Shown piece after piece: positions 1 through 8,293 of a stretch of DNA of 38,171 nucleotides (positions are counted from its first letter, which is position 1; every line of letters begins with the position of its first letter). This DNA comes from Virgibacillus sp. AGTR (GTDB lineage: Bacteria > Bacillota > Bacilli > Bacillales > Amphibacillaceae). The notes beneath the pieces are model-generated. The model did not search any database, was not told where the DNA came from, and saw only the letters and a program-made list of their open reading frames with translations. The stretch is from assembly GCF_016919725.2 (NCBI RefSeq), contig NZ_JAJERH010000040.1:1-38171 (forward strand), given 5' to 3'. A program made the translations under genes and the position numbers.

Positions 1-156
1 CAATTCGTCGGAGCATTGCCAATATACATTAAACATTTCAAAATAACTACTTGGCTTAACACAGTCATTGCACTGATTTTATACTTTCTTAACTTAGAAC
101 AAAAGCGCAAGCGCCCGATTAGAAACGTAGCGACTGAAGCGAGTGATTGGAGGTAA
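1..156 (+). CDS. C-terminal fragment of a membrane transporter (possibly Nramp/MntH-like)
   Basis: This is the 3' end of a gene that begins before the window; frame 1 stays open from base 1 to a TAA at 154-156 (51 codons). The fragment has a basic loop (YIKHFKITTW) followed by a hydrophobic helix ending in LILYFLNLE, which resembles the last helix of Nramp-type manganese transporters. That family call rests on one short helix and is tentative. The last 18 or so residues (from QKRKRP on) are encoded by the family C intergenic repeat that starts at 102. The native tail was therefore probably replaced or extended when the repeat arrived. It reads toward ykyA and could share the hairpin at 303-341. 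Confidence 0.45.
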   Translation, partial: QFVGALPIYIKHFKITTWLNTVIALILYFLNLEQKRKRPIRNVATEASDWR

Positions 157-250
157 AGGAAGCACGGTAAGCTTGCAAGCCGATGATGGCTTAGATTAGG
201 ACGATTCGTGAAGTCACCTCGTTTCTGGGCGCTGGAGCTGGACGCGGCTT
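102..250. repeat. Family C intergenic repeat (AAAAGCGCAAGCGCCC type)
   Basis: The element begins AAAAGCGCAAGCGCCC at 102-117 and ends near GGGCGCTGGAGCTGGACG at 228-245. The arms GCGCCC...AGAAACG on the left and CGTTTCTGGGCGC on the right can pair, so the transcript would fold into a long hairpin. Repeats starting AAAAGCGCAAGCGCC are common between genes in Bacillaceae genomes, as I recall. The GC content is visibly higher than in the flanks. Its left end lies inside the reading frame of the upstream gene. Confidence 0.65.
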
Positions 251-302
251 AACACGCCCCTATTTATCCACATGGGCAAACTCTATAAGTTCCTAAACTA
301 AC

Positions 303-341
303 AAAAACGCTACAGCATCACCTTTAGAGGTACTGTAGCGT
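303..341 (-). terminator. Terminator of ykyA
   Basis: A perfect 9-bp stem, ACGCTACAG at 307-315 pairing with CTGTAGCGT at 333-341, is followed on the minus strand by a five-base T run. It lies just past the ykyA stop. It could also stop transcripts from the left-hand gene, although its T run on that side is poor. Confidence 0.8.
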
Positions 342-363
342 GTTATTCCTAAAAACTACCTAT

Positions 364-1083
364 TTATTTTTCTGTTGAAGATTCTTTGGAGTTCGTTTCT
401 TTATTTGACTTATCTCCAGTAGGGTTTTCTTCATAGCTTACTTCCATACCTGCCAAACTATAGAATTCCTTCTTTAAGTTATTATACTTTACGGTATTAT
501 CATTAAACGCTTTATTTAAATCAATAACCTTTTCATAACTATCATTTATTTTATTAATTTGTTCAGTTAAAGTCTTTTGCTCAAGATCCTCTTTTTGAAG
601 CATGGTATACATTTCTTTTTCGAGTTTTAACGATTCTTGATAAGCTTTATTTAGCTTTGAATACGTTTCATAGCGCTTTTCCATTACTTCGTTCATATTT
701 TCAGCTTTCTTCTTCACTTTATCCGCTTCAAGATCAGTAATCAGCTCTTCTATTTCAGAGAATTCATTACTTGCTGCTTCAATACTTTCCTTTTCTTTAG
801 CTATTTCTTTAGCACGTTGATCAATTGTTTCAATTGCTTGTTTAGAATATTTCTTAATTTTATCCATTTCGTCCATACCGAGATTGACAATTTTACTGTA
901 TAATTGCTGCTCTTCTTTTTCTAAATCAGTAATTTTACTTTGTTGCTCCTCAAAGCCTTGTTCTAAAGAAACAGCTTCCTCTAAATGTCCTTGAATTTTT
1001 TCCTCAGTAGACTTACTACTACAAGCAGAAATCACTAATAAAAGTATGATTCCTGCGAAAATGGCAGATTTTTTTAATGGCAC
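364..1083 (-). CDS. ykyA: YkyA-family putative cell-wall-binding lipoprotein
   Basis: A 239-residue protein with a lipoprotein signal: basic start, hydrophobic stretch, then lipobox VISAC with the acylated Cys at residue 21. The rest is strongly helical and charged, rich in E, K and Q with heptad spacing, which suggests an extended coiled coil on the outer face of the membrane. Length and neighbourhood (def and ykrA alongside) match B. subtilis YkyA, whose precise function is not established. Translation starts at GTG 1083, behind TAGGGGGTAA at a normal distance. It is divergent from def and ends at the hairpin 303-341. Confidence 0.85.
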   Translation of the reverse strand: MPLKKSAIFAGIILLLVISACSSKSTEEKIQGHLEEAVSLEQGFEEQQSKITDLEKEEQQLYSKIVNLGMDEMDKIKKYSKQAIETIDQRAKEIAKEKESIEAASNEFSEIEELITDLEADKVKKKAENMNEVMEKRYETYSKLNKAYQESLKLEKEMYTMLQKEDLEQKTLTEQINKINDSYEKVIDLNKAFNDNTVKYNNLKKEFYSLAGMEVSYEENPTGDKSNKETNSKESSTEK

Positions 1084-1126
1084 GAATATTACCCCCTACA
1101 ACTTTTCCATCAATTATTCGATTCTC

Positions 1127-1135
1127 AGTATACCA
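1127..1135 (-). promoter_or_regulatory. Extended -10 promoter, ykyA
   Basis: On the minus strand, TGGTATACT gives the extended -10 form (TGnTATACT), about 44 bases before the ykyA start. No good -35 at 17 bases is visible, which fits an extended -10 promoter. This is pattern reading only. Confidence 0.45.
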
Positions 1136-1268
1136 TAAAATATATCGGACAAAAGATAAATCTAATTGCTCTAGCATGTATATAGTAAAACTATGATTAA
1201 TATAACTTAAATATGATAAAATATGAAATTGAAATGAAGAATAGAGTATAGGATTAGGAGTGGTATGC

Positions 1269-1820
1269 ATGATAACCATGAAAGATATTGTTCGTGAAGG
1301 GCATCCTTCTTTAACAACTGTTGCTGAAGAGGTGGAGAATCCATTAAACACCGCTGATAAAAAGTTATTAGAGGATATGATTACATTTTTAAAAAATAGT
1401 CAAGATGAAGAAATAGCTGAAAAATATCAATTACGCGCAGGGGTAGGTTTAGCAGCACCTCAGCTTGGCTTAAATAAGCGATTAGTAGCTGTACACTTCG
1501 AAGATCCTAATGGGAAGCAATACAGCTATGGGCTTGTTAACCCTAAAGTAATTAGTCACTCCGTAGAAAAAACCTATTTATCTACAGGTGAGGGGTGTTT
1601 ATCTGTCGACCGTCCAGTGGAAGGCTACGTGCCTAGGTATGCACGCATTACAGTAAAAGCTTTTGATAAGGAAGGTAACCCTTTAAAATTACGGTTAAAA
1701 GGCTATGCAGCGATCGTATTCCAACATGAGATTGATCACCTGAACGGTATTATGTTTTATGATCATATTAATGAAGATAATCCTTTTGCTATTCCAGAAA
1801 ATGCAAAACCAGTAGAATAA
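1269..1820 (+). CDS. def: Peptide deformylase
   Basis: Removes the N-formyl group from nascent proteins in the cytoplasm. The 183-residue protein carries all three deformylase motifs in order: GVGLAAPQ (58-65), EGCLS (108-112) and HEIDH (153-157), which supply the Cys and two His metal ligands and the catalytic Glu. It is closest to the Gram-positive type 2 enzymes, including B. subtilis YkrB. The start is taken as ATG 1269 because TTAGGAG at 1254-1260 lies 8 bases upstream and the protein then begins MITMKDIVR as in the B. subtilis homologue. A GTG at 1260 overlaps that ribosome site and is unlikely. It converges on ykrA through a shared hairpin. Confidence 0.95.
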   Translation: MITMKDIVREGHPSLTTVAEEVENPLNTADKKLLEDMITFLKNSQDEEIAEKYQLRAGVGLAAPQLGLNKRLVAVHFEDPNGKQYSYGLVNPKVISHSVEKTYLSTGEGCLSVDRPVEGYVPRYARITVKAFDKEGNPLKLRLKGYAAIVFQHEIDHLNGIMFYDHINEDNPFAIPENAKPVE

Positions 1821-1859
1821 AGAGAAACGGCAGAACCCTTATGGACTGCCGTTTCTCTT
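1820..1859. terminator. Bidirectional terminator between def and ykrA
   Basis: A 14-bp perfect stem, AAGAGAAACGGCAG at 1820-1833 with CTGCCGTTTCTCTT at 1846-1859, sits between the two convergent stops. T-rich sequence follows on the plus side and a short A-rich stretch mirrors it. Confidence 0.85.
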
Positions 1860-1865
1860 ATTCAT

Positions 1866-2639
1866 TTATACTAAATTTACATATTCTAATCCTTTTCGTA
1901 TTCCATCCTGATCAACAGAGGCTGTTGTAAAATCTGCTACTTTTTTTAATTCAGGAACTGCATTCCCCATGGCTATACCTGTACCTGTCTCCTTTAACAT
2001 TTCAATATCATTTAAACCGTCTCCAAACGAATAGGTATCTTGTAAATCTAATCCACTAGCTTCAATTAGCTTTTCTACTCCAACCGCTTTAGACCCCCCG
2101 ATTGGTAAAATATCACATGAATAATCGTGCCAGCGTAAGAAATGCAGGCGATCATGAGCTCGAGCAAAGAGCTTTTCTTGTTCATTTTCACAAAATATCA
2201 ACGCTTGATGAATTTTGTTTACTTTATAAAAATCTGGATCTACTTTTGGATAGGAAATTTTCAGACTCCCCATACTCTCGGAAATAAAGGGGTGATCCGA
2301 AACCGAGGCTCTCATTTCCTGATTATTTAAATAGACTAACGGATAATCTAAATCCAGTGCTTTATTATATAAGTTAGCAAGCTCTTCCTTCTCTAGTGGA
2401 TTTTCATAAACTGTTTTTCCTTCAAATACAACAAATTGTCCATTAAAGCTAACATAAGAATGAATATCCAACTCTTTCCGAATATCTTCAAACATAAACG
2501 GAGCTCTTCCAGTCGCTATCGCAACATAAACACCTTTATTTTTTAATTCTTGAATAGCCTCTTTTGTTGAAGCTGGTAACTGCTTATGATGATCTAATAA
2601 GGTGCCATCAATATCAAAAAATACAATTTTTTTCTGCAT
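1866..2639 (-). CDS. ykrA: Cof-type HAD phosphatase (YkrA)
   Basis: A 257-residue haloacid-dehalogenase phosphatase of the Cof/IIB class. Motif I is FFDIDGTLLD near residue 8 (nucleophile D9, acid D11). The motif IV region is SFGDGLNDIEML near residue 205, which binds magnesium. Between them is the large Cof cap domain. Such enzymes dephosphorylate sugar phosphates or nucleotide-like cofactors; the substrate cannot be read from sequence. The start is ATG 2639 with AGGGGA upstream. The gene occupies the same place beside def and rnjA as B. subtilis ykrA. Confidence 0.88.
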   Translation of the reverse strand: MQKKIVFFDIDGTLLDHHKQLPASTKEAIQELKNKGVYVAIATGRAPFMFEDIRKELDIHSYVSFNGQFVVFEGKTVYENPLEKEELANLYNKALDLDYPLVYLNNQEMRASVSDHPFISESMGSLKISYPKVDPDFYKVNKIHQALIFCENEQEKLFARAHDRLHFLRWHDYSCDILPIGGSKAVGVEKLIEASGLDLQDTYSFGDGLNDIEMLKETGTGIAMGNAVPELKKVADFTTASVDQDGIRKGLEYVNLV

Positions 2640-2691
2640 TCTGCTATTCCCCTTTTCTGGATGTATAAGAAATTAAACTATGTTAAAACTA

Positions 2692-2700
2692 AGTATACCA
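2692..2700 (-). promoter_or_regulatory. Extended -10 promoter, ykrA
   Basis: On the minus strand, TGGTATACT is an extended -10 element about 55 bases upstream of ATG 2639. No convincing -35 is seen. Confidence 0.4.
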
Positions 2701-2866
2701 ACGTATCAAAAGAAAGTCTGTAAAGCAATAATAAATATTTTTTAAAAGAAATAAAGTATTTTTATTTCAATCTTCCTCAACTCATACTATACTATAGATA
2801 AGAGGGATTGGATCGGTAGAACGTTTTTCTTGCTTTTCTTAAATCTGAGAAAGGAGCTGTAACGTC

Positions 2867-2962
2867 ATGTTAAAACGCCTAAAAGAAAAGCTCAAGAAAC
2901 GCTGGAAAGACTTTTTAGGCCAAGGACGTGTACCTACAACTTGTAAAAAAGACTACCATTGA
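2867..2962 (+). CDS. Small basic 31-residue ORF of unknown function
   Basis: ATG 2867 follows a strong ribosome site (AAAGGAG at 2850-2856), and the frame runs 31 codons to TGA at 2960-2962. The N-terminal half is a Lys/Arg-rich amphipathic helix (MLKRLKEKLKKRW) and the C-terminal half has one Cys. I do not recognise a family. It lies alone between ykrA and rpoY, with CATACTATA at 2783-2791 upstream, which resembles a sporulation -10 but lacks a clear -35. Possible roles include a microprotein or a leader peptide for rpoY-rnjA. The good ribosome site is the main support. Confidence 0.5.
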   Translation: MLKRLKEKLKKRWKDFLGQGRVPTTCKKDYH

Positions 2963-3055
2963 TAGTACCAATCGCAACAATATAAAGGTACCATAAAGCC
3001 GGAAATACAAAAACGGGAAATCGGATAAATCAGGAAAAACATGTATCAAATCAGG

Positions 3056-3061
3056 TATAAT
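3056..3061 (+). promoter_or_regulatory. Probable -10 element for rpoY-rnjA
   Basis: TATAAT at 3056-3061 lies 65 bases before the rpoY start. The region 17 bases upstream (around 3033) is a weak -35. Nothing else in 2963-3125 looks like a gene. Confidence 0.4.
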
Positions 3062-3125
3062 TTAGTGTAAATAAACGTGTTATAAAAATAGAAATGGACA
3101 AGAATGATAATTAAGGAGAGATGAG

Positions 3126-3335
3126 ATGATTTACAAAGTTTTATATCAAGAACTGCCAGAAGAAATTCCAGTTCGAGAGCGTACGAAGAGTGTATATGTT
3201 GAAGGAGAATCTGTAAGACAAGTTCGAAAAAAATTAAATGAACGCAAGTATAATATTGAGTATATCCACGAAATGGATGAAGCACATTTAGATTACGAAA
3301 AATTATCCGATGATTTTAAAGTGGAGAACATATAA
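3126..3335 (+). CDS. rpoY: RNA polymerase epsilon subunit (RpoY)
   Basis: A 69-residue small acidic/basic protein beginning MIYKVLYQE, matching the YkzG/RpoY family, which binds core RNA polymerase near the downstream jaw in Firmicutes. Length (69) equals the usual family length. TAAGGAGAG at 3112-3120 lies 5 bases before ATG 3126. It directly precedes rnjA with a 3-base gap, the conserved arrangement in Bacillales, so the RNA polymerase subunit and RNase J1 are made from one transcript. Confidence 0.93.
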   Translation: MIYKVLYQELPEEIPVRERTKSVYVEGESVRQVRKKLNERKYNIEYIHEMDEAHLDYEKLSDDFKVENI

Positions 3336-3338
3336 AAA

Positions 3339-5006
3339 ATGAAGTTCGTTAAAAATGACCAAGCTGCTGTTTTTGCATTAGGCGGACTAGGGGAAATCGG
3401 AAAGAATACGTACGGAGTACAATTCCAGGATGAAATAATATTAATTGATGCTGGAATTAAATTTCCTGAAGATGAACTTTTAGGTATCGACTACGTAATT
3501 CCTGATTACACTTACCTTGTGCAAAACCAGGATAAAATCAAAGGATTATTTATTACTCACGGTCATGAGGATCATATTGGGGGAATCCCTTATCTTCTTC
3601 GTGAAATTAATGTGCCAATATATGCCGGTAAACTTGCGATCGGATTAATTCGTAACAAATTAGACGAACACGGTCTATTAAGAAACGCTAAATTAAATAC
3701 CATACAAGAAGACGATATAATTAAATTCCGTAAAACTTCCGTTAGCTTTTTCCTTACTACTCACAGTATTCCCGATGCTTATGGTATCGTAGTTAAAACA
3801 CCACCAGGTAACATTGTGCATACTGGTGATTTCAAATTTGACTTTACACCTGTTGGTGAACCAGCTAATCTTTCTAGGATGGCTGAAATTGGCAAAGAAG
3901 GTGTGCTCTGTTTGCTTTCTGACAGTACGAACAGTGAGGTTCCTGGATTTACCATGTCAGAAAAAGTGGTTGGGGCGAACATCAAAGATATCTTTAGCAG
4001 AGTAAATGGTAGGGTTATATTTGCGACATTTGCGTCAAATATTTATCGACTTCAACAGGTTGTAGAAGCTGCAGTTAATAATAACCGTAAAATAGCTGTA
4101 TTCGGTCGTAGTATGGAATCTGCCATTAATCTCGGACAAGAATTAGGTTATATACAAGCTCCTAAAGACACATTTATTGATGCAAATCAGATTAATCGTC
4201 TTCCAGCTCAAGAAGTAACCATTCTATGTACCGGTTCACAAGGTGAACCTATGGCTGCCCTTTCCCGTATTGCCAATGGAACACACCGTCAGATTCAAAT
4301 TATACCAGGTGATACTGTTGTATTTTCTTCATCACCAATCCCTGGAAATACAATAAGTGTTGGACGTACAATTAATAAATTGTACCGAGCTGGTGCAGAT
4401 GTTATTCATGGCAAATTAAGTAATATTCATACTTCTGGTCACGGTAGTCAGGAAGAGCAAAAATTAATGCTTCGCCTTATCAAACCAAAATACTTCATGC
4501 CTATCCATGGAGAATACCGTATGCTAAAAGAGCATATGAAATTAGCCGAAGCGTGTGATGTAGAGCCAAGTAATTCATTTATTATGGATAATGGCGATGT
4601 ATTGGCATTAGGAAAAGATAATGCCATTATAGCTGGAAAAATCCCTTCAGGTTCCATTTATGTTGATGGAAGCGGCATAGGTGATATTGGTAATATCGTG
4701 TTACGAGATCGACGAATCCTTTCTGAAGAAGGACTTGTAATCGTGGTTGTCAGTATAAATATGAAAGAGTTTAAAATCTCTGCTGGACCAGACATCATCT
4801 CTAGAGGATTCGTTTATATGAGAGAATCAGAGGATCTCATTAATGAAGCGCAAAAATTAGTCGCTTCTCATCTAGATAAAGTAATGGAACGAAAAACTAC
4901 GCAATGGTCTGAAATTAAGAACGAAATAACAGATACGATTGCCCCATTTCTTTATGAAAAAACAAAACGCAGACCGATGGTGTTACCTATTATTATGGAA
5001 GTTTAA
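3339..5006 (+). CDS. rnjA: Ribonuclease J1
   Basis: A 555-residue endo- and 5'-3' exoribonuclease of the beta-CASP metallo-lactamase family, central to mRNA turnover and 16S rRNA maturation. The zinc motif HGHEDH is at residues 74-79. Further metal ligands lie in TTHSIPD and HTGDFKFD, and the beta-CASP region and C-terminal domain (KTKRRPM near the end) are complete. It is almost collinear with B. subtilis RnjA as I recall it. The start ATG 3339 is only 3 bases after rpoY and has a weak GTGGAG ribosome site inside rpoY, suggesting translational coupling. Confidence 0.97.
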   Translation: MKFVKNDQAAVFALGGLGEIGKNTYGVQFQDEIILIDAGIKFPEDELLGIDYVIPDYTYLVQNQDKIKGLFITHGHEDHIGGIPYLLREINVPIYAGKLAIGLIRNKLDEHGLLRNAKLNTIQEDDIIKFRKTSVSFFLTTHSIPDAYGIVVKTPPGNIVHTGDFKFDFTPVGEPANLSRMAEIGKEGVLCLLSDSTNSEVPGFTMSEKVVGANIKDIFSRVNGRVIFATFASNIYRLQQVVEAAVNNNRKIAVFGRSMESAINLGQELGYIQAPKDTFIDANQINRLPAQEVTILCTGSQGEPMAALSRIANGTHRQIQIIPGDTVVFSSSPIPGNTISVGRTINKLYRAGADVIHGKLSNIHTSGHGSQEEQKLMLRLIKPKYFMPIHGEYRMLKEHMKLAEACDVEPSNSFIMDNGDVLALGKDNAIIAGKIPSGSIYVDGSGIGDIGNIVLRDRRILSEEGLVIVVVSINMKEFKISAGPDIISRGFVYMRESEDLINEAQKLVASHLDKVMERKTTQWSEIKNEITDTIAPFLYEKTKRRPMVLPIIMEV

Positions 5007-5090
5007 TGGTAAAATAGTAGAACCGCTAAATAAAGATGATTAAATTTATCTTCTGACTGAGCGATAAATGAACAATCTGTCTGTAAAACA

Positions 5091-5136
5091 AAAACCCAAA
5101 CTTTATCTAAAATATTTCAGATAAAGTTTGGGTTTT
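5091..5136. terminator. Bidirectional terminator between rnjA and ktrC
   Basis: An 18-bp perfect stem has arms at 5091-5108 (AAAACCCAAACTTTATCT) and 5119-5136, with A and T runs on the outer flanks. It serves both convergent genes. Confidence 0.9.
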
Positions 5137-5149
5137 ACATTGCAACAAT

Positions 5150-5172
5150 TTTTTCGTCCCAGACTTTTTGTT
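5150..5172. repeat. Fragment of a family A repeat end
   Basis: TTTTTTCGTCCCAGACTTTTT matches the outer terminus of family A (reverse complement of GTCTGGGACGAAAA). No partner end is visible, so this looks like a solo end, 11 bases past the ktrC stop. Confidence 0.4.
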
Positions 5173-5182
5173 TTTTTTAGCT

Positions 5183-5848
5183 TTATTCCTCGATGACTAA
5201 ATGTTTTTCGAAGCGAGAAATATCTTTATCCGCACCGATAACGATAAGTATATCTCCTTCTGTGAAGACGTGATCAGCACTTGGTGAGACATTTATATCC
5301 TTTCCTTGTTTTACTGCGACAACGTTACAGCCATAGTTGGCTCGTATATCTAAATCTGCCAATGTTTTGCCTAACATTTTATTTCCTACTTTAACTTCGA
5401 CAATACTATGATCATCCGATAATTCTAGATAATCTAAAATATTATTGGAAATAATATTATGCGCTATTCGTTTACCCATATCTCTTTCAGGATGAACAAC
5501 TTGATCAGCACCAATTTTATTTAAAATTTTTGCATGGTAATCATTTTGAGCCTTAACTGTAATTTTTTTAATCCCTAAATCAGTCAATATAACCGTCGTA
5601 AGAATACTTGCTTGAATATCATCACCTATTGCCACAATCACATGATCTATATTTTTAACTCCTAATTCTTTCAACGACACTTCATCCGTTGAATCAGCAA
5701 TCACTGCGTGTGATGCAATATTTTTAAATTCATTTACTCGATCCTCATTATTATCAATAGCAAGAACTTCCATACCCTCCATGCTAAGCTCTTTACAAAT
5801 ACTACCACCAAATCTTCCAAGACCTATTACCGCAAATTCTCGTTTCAT
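5183..5848 (-). CDS. ktrC: KtrC, RCK-type gating subunit of potassium uptake
   Basis: A 221-residue cytoplasmic regulator of a Ktr potassium channel/transporter. Residues 1-135 form an RCK_N Rossmann domain with the dinucleotide motif GLGRFG (9-14). Residues 140-221 form an RCK_C domain, the c-di-AMP-binding part in Firmicutes KtrA/KtrC. The start is ATG 5848 behind GGAGGAAACAGG. The open frame runs 69 codons further upstream, but that extension has no ribosome site and the homologue begins MKKEFAVIGLGRFGG. The membrane partner ktrD lies in this window at 26317-27684, not adjacent, as in B. subtilis. Confidence 0.93.
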   Translation of the reverse strand: MKREFAVIGLGRFGGSICKELSMEGMEVLAIDNNEDRVNEFKNIASHAVIADSTDEVSLKELGVKNIDHVIVAIGDDIQASILTTVILTDLGIKKITVKAQNDYHAKILNKIGADQVVHPERDMGKRIAHNIISNNILDYLELSDDHSIVEVKVGNKMLGKTLADLDIRANYGCNVVAVKQGKDINVSPSADHVFTEGDILIVIGADKDISRFEKHLVIEE

Positions 5849-6039
5849 CCTGTTTCCTCCATCACTATTCTTTGTCCTTAGCTTATCACATATTTCTATA
5901 TGAATAAAAGAGACAAATATTTTGTGAACGGATAGCTTTCGCTGCGACTGTAAGCCTCTGTCAACAACAATCTTGGACTTTAAAGGATGTCTGAAAGGGA
6001 TTTCTGCCTGTATAAAATGAACCAAACGCTTCCCTATCC

Positions 6040-6086
6040 TCTCCAAAAAAAGCAACTTCCTAAAAACCCGCAGGAAGCCGCTTTTT
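6040..6086 (-). terminator. Hairpin with T run, probable terminator of the ABC exporter operon
   Basis: On the minus strand, AAAAAGCGGCTTCCT and AGGAAGTTGCTTTTT pair over 13 bp with a 2-base internal loop, followed by further Ts. It lies downstream of the ABC genes, past the family A repeat, and upstream of ktrC. The rest of 5849-6140 shows no gene and no clear promoter. Confidence 0.6.
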
Positions 6087-6140
6087 GCTTCCTAGGAGGT
6101 CTCTAGAACTCAGTATAGGCAGGGGTTTTCTAAACCATTA

Positions 6141-6441
6141 AAAAGAGGCTGGAACAAAACACAACTTCTTTACCCAAAATACGAATAATCATGTTATCAA
6201 TAGGAGTATCATCGCCGCACCGGGAAACTATACGCTCTTTCCACGAACACGGCCACAGCTAACTTGGTAAAGAAAAACACGTTATCAGTTGGATCTTCGG
6301 ACTCGTGCGGTTCCCGCTAGAGTCTCGCTTATTTCAGGTGCTAAATGAATGATTCTAATCAAAAAAACGAACGATAATTAATTTTTTTAATTAATTAGGT
6401 CCGTTTTTAATTGTTTCTTCATTCTTTTGTCTCAGCCTCTT
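6141..6441. repeat. Family A intergenic repeat, copy 1
   Basis: The left end AAAAGAGGCTGGAACAAAA (6141-6159) and the right end TTTTGTCTCAGCCTCTT (6425-6441) form imperfect terminal inverted repeats. The first 100 or so bases are nearly identical to copy 2 at 19273. The middle differs; here it contains an AT-rich palindrome near 6377-6400. The right end is 2 bases from the stop codon of the ABC gene at 6444. The element holds no ORF. Confidence 0.75.
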
Positions 6442-6443
6442 AA

Positions 6444-8282
6444 TCACATTGCATCAAGCATTTGAAATTGTGATTTCACTAATCCATAGTATTCTCCTTG
6501 CTTACGCATTAATTCACTATGATTTCCACTTTCTAATATTTTTCCTTGTTCTAATACGAAGATATTATCTGCTTCTCTAATGGTTGATAACCGATGTGCA
6601 ATGATAATTGCAGTTCTCCCCTTCAGCAGCCTTCCTAATGCTTCTTGTATCTTTACCTCTGTCTCCGTATCAATACTTGCCGTGGCTTCATCTAAGATTA
6701 AAATACTTGGATTAGCAAGCAATGCTCTTGCAAAAGATAATAGCTGCCTCTCACCCGCCGATAAAATATTCCCCCGCTCTTCAACTTCCGTTTCATAACC
6801 ATTTGCTAATCGCTGAATAAAATCATCTGCTCCAACAACCTTTGCTGCTTCTTTTACTTCTTCATCAGATGCATCTGGCCTACCAAATCGAATATTCTCT
6901 ATAATCGTGCCTGAGAATATAAATGTATCCTGTAACACTACACTTATTTTTTGCCGTAAGCTGTTTAGATTTACTTCCTTTAAATCATGCCCGTCAATTT
7001 TTACTTTTCCTTTTGTAGGATCGTAGAATCTACTGATTAAGTTAGCAATTGTCGACTTGCCGCTCCCCGTATGTCCAACTAACGCAATAGTTTGACCTTG
7101 CTTAATCTCAAAAGAAATTTCATGTAAAGCAATTCGATCATTATCATAAGAAAACTCTACCTTGTCAAATTCTATATGCCCGTTCATGTCATCAATTCCA
7201 TATGCATCTGCCGCCTCTTTTACATTTGGTTTTTCATCAAGGAATTCAAAAATTCGCTCTGAGGCGGCCATTGCCATTAGCATTTGATTATACATTTGCC
7301 CGAGTCGAGAAATTGGGTCCCAAAACATGCCAATAAAGAAGGCAAAAGATACAAAGTCTCCTATTTCTATCCCACCATTCTCCACACCTAAAAGAATTAG
7401 ATAGGCACCATATGAAATAAGAATGATCGTACCAATTGCATTACTCATCTCTACAAATGGACGAAACATCGCGCTTTTCCTCGTAGCTTCTCTCCAGCTT
7501 TTATAATTATCTGAGTTTACTCCATGGAAATATTCCCCGTTTTCTTTTTCCTGTGAGAATGACTGGGTAATCCGCATACCTTGAAGTCCTTCATTCAAAT
7601 GGGAATTCATGCGAGACTGTTGAATACGTACGGATTGCCAAGATCTACGAATAGTTCTTCTAAGCTTTGTTGTAAGGTAAAACATTACTGGCAGGATGAT
7701 CATGATTGCAAGCGCCAACTTCGGACTTAATACGAATAAGATGACGATGATACCAACAAGTGTAACAACGTCCATTAATAAATTTATAATTCCATTCGTA
7801 AATAATTCTTGAAGTGAATTAATATCGTTCATAATCCGTACTAAAATAGATCCCGCAGATCTAGAATCAAAAAAACGATGAGATAGATGTTGTACATGAG
7901 AAAACAAATGCTGTCGAATATCATAAATGACGTTCTGCCCTAGAATATTTACCCACTTAATTCGATAGACGTTACCAACATAACTGAGTAAGTAAAGGAT
8001 ACCTATACCAATAACTAAATAGGTAAGAAGCGAAATATTCCCTTCGTCAATTGCTAAATCAATCGCTACTTTACCAATTAAGATGGGGACAATAAGTCTT
8101 ACAGCTGTTGAAACTAGCATTGCAATAATTGCTGCAGGTAAGTATGTTCTCGAATAAGGCTTTAAATAAATAAGTAATCTCCACATTTGCTTCCAGTTAA
8201 AAGGTTTTTCAATAGCTTGATCCTGTGTATAGTAAAATCGTTGCAAATGTCTACTCTCTTTTTCCTCTCTTTGTTGCGCCAT
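6444..8282 (-). CDS. ABC exporter half-transporter, catalytic partner
   Basis: A 612-residue fusion of a six-helix membrane domain (about 30-330) and a nucleotide-binding domain. Walker A GHTGSGKS is near residue 402. The signature is LSAGERQ rather than LSGGQ. Walker B is ILILDEATASID near 524, with the catalytic Glu present. It pairs with the preceding gene, 11 bases upstream, to form a heterodimeric exporter. Paralogues in Bacillus include YheI/YheH (BmrC/D), YfiB/C and YknU/V; I cannot say which is orthologous. Substrates of this class are drugs, lipids or peptides. The start ATG 8282 has AGGAGGGAAACC before it. Confidence 0.88.
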   Translation of the reverse strand: MAQQREEKESRHLQRFYYTQDQAIEKPFNWKQMWRLLIYLKPYSRTYLPAAIIAMLVSTAVRLIVPILIGKVAIDLAIDEGNISLLTYLVIGIGILYLLSYVGNVYRIKWVNILGQNVIYDIRQHLFSHVQHLSHRFFDSRSAGSILVRIMNDINSLQELFTNGIINLLMDVVTLVGIIVILFVLSPKLALAIMIILPVMFYLTTKLRRTIRRSWQSVRIQQSRMNSHLNEGLQGMRITQSFSQEKENGEYFHGVNSDNYKSWREATRKSAMFRPFVEMSNAIGTIILISYGAYLILLGVENGGIEIGDFVSFAFFIGMFWDPISRLGQMYNQMLMAMAASERIFEFLDEKPNVKEAADAYGIDDMNGHIEFDKVEFSYDNDRIALHEISFEIKQGQTIALVGHTGSGKSTIANLISRFYDPTKGKVKIDGHDLKEVNLNSLRQKISVVLQDTFIFSGTIIENIRFGRPDASDEEVKEAAKVVGADDFIQRLANGYETEVEERGNILSAGERQLLSFARALLANPSILILDEATASIDTETEVKIQEALGRLLKGRTAIIIAHRLSTIREADNIFVLEQGKILESGNHSELMRKQGEYYGLVKSQFQMLDAM

Positions 8283-8293
8283 GGTTTCCCTCC

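Noticed and set aside
2783-2791. Sporulation promoter for the 31-residue ORF
   Set aside because: The -10-like CATACTATA is good, but no sigma-E, sigma-G or sigma-K -35 lies at the right distance.
5849-6055. N-terminal extension of ktrC by 69 codons
   Set aside because: No ribosome site at the upstream start, no homology to KtrC, and a strong GGAGG just before ATG 5848.
5849-6140. c-di-AMP (ydaO) riboswitch upstream of ktrC
   Set aside because: None of the conserved ydaO core sequences could be found; only a terminator-like hairpin is present.
6141-6441. Insertion sequence with transposase
   Set aside because: Inverted ends are present but no ORF lies between them, so it is at most a non-autonomous element.
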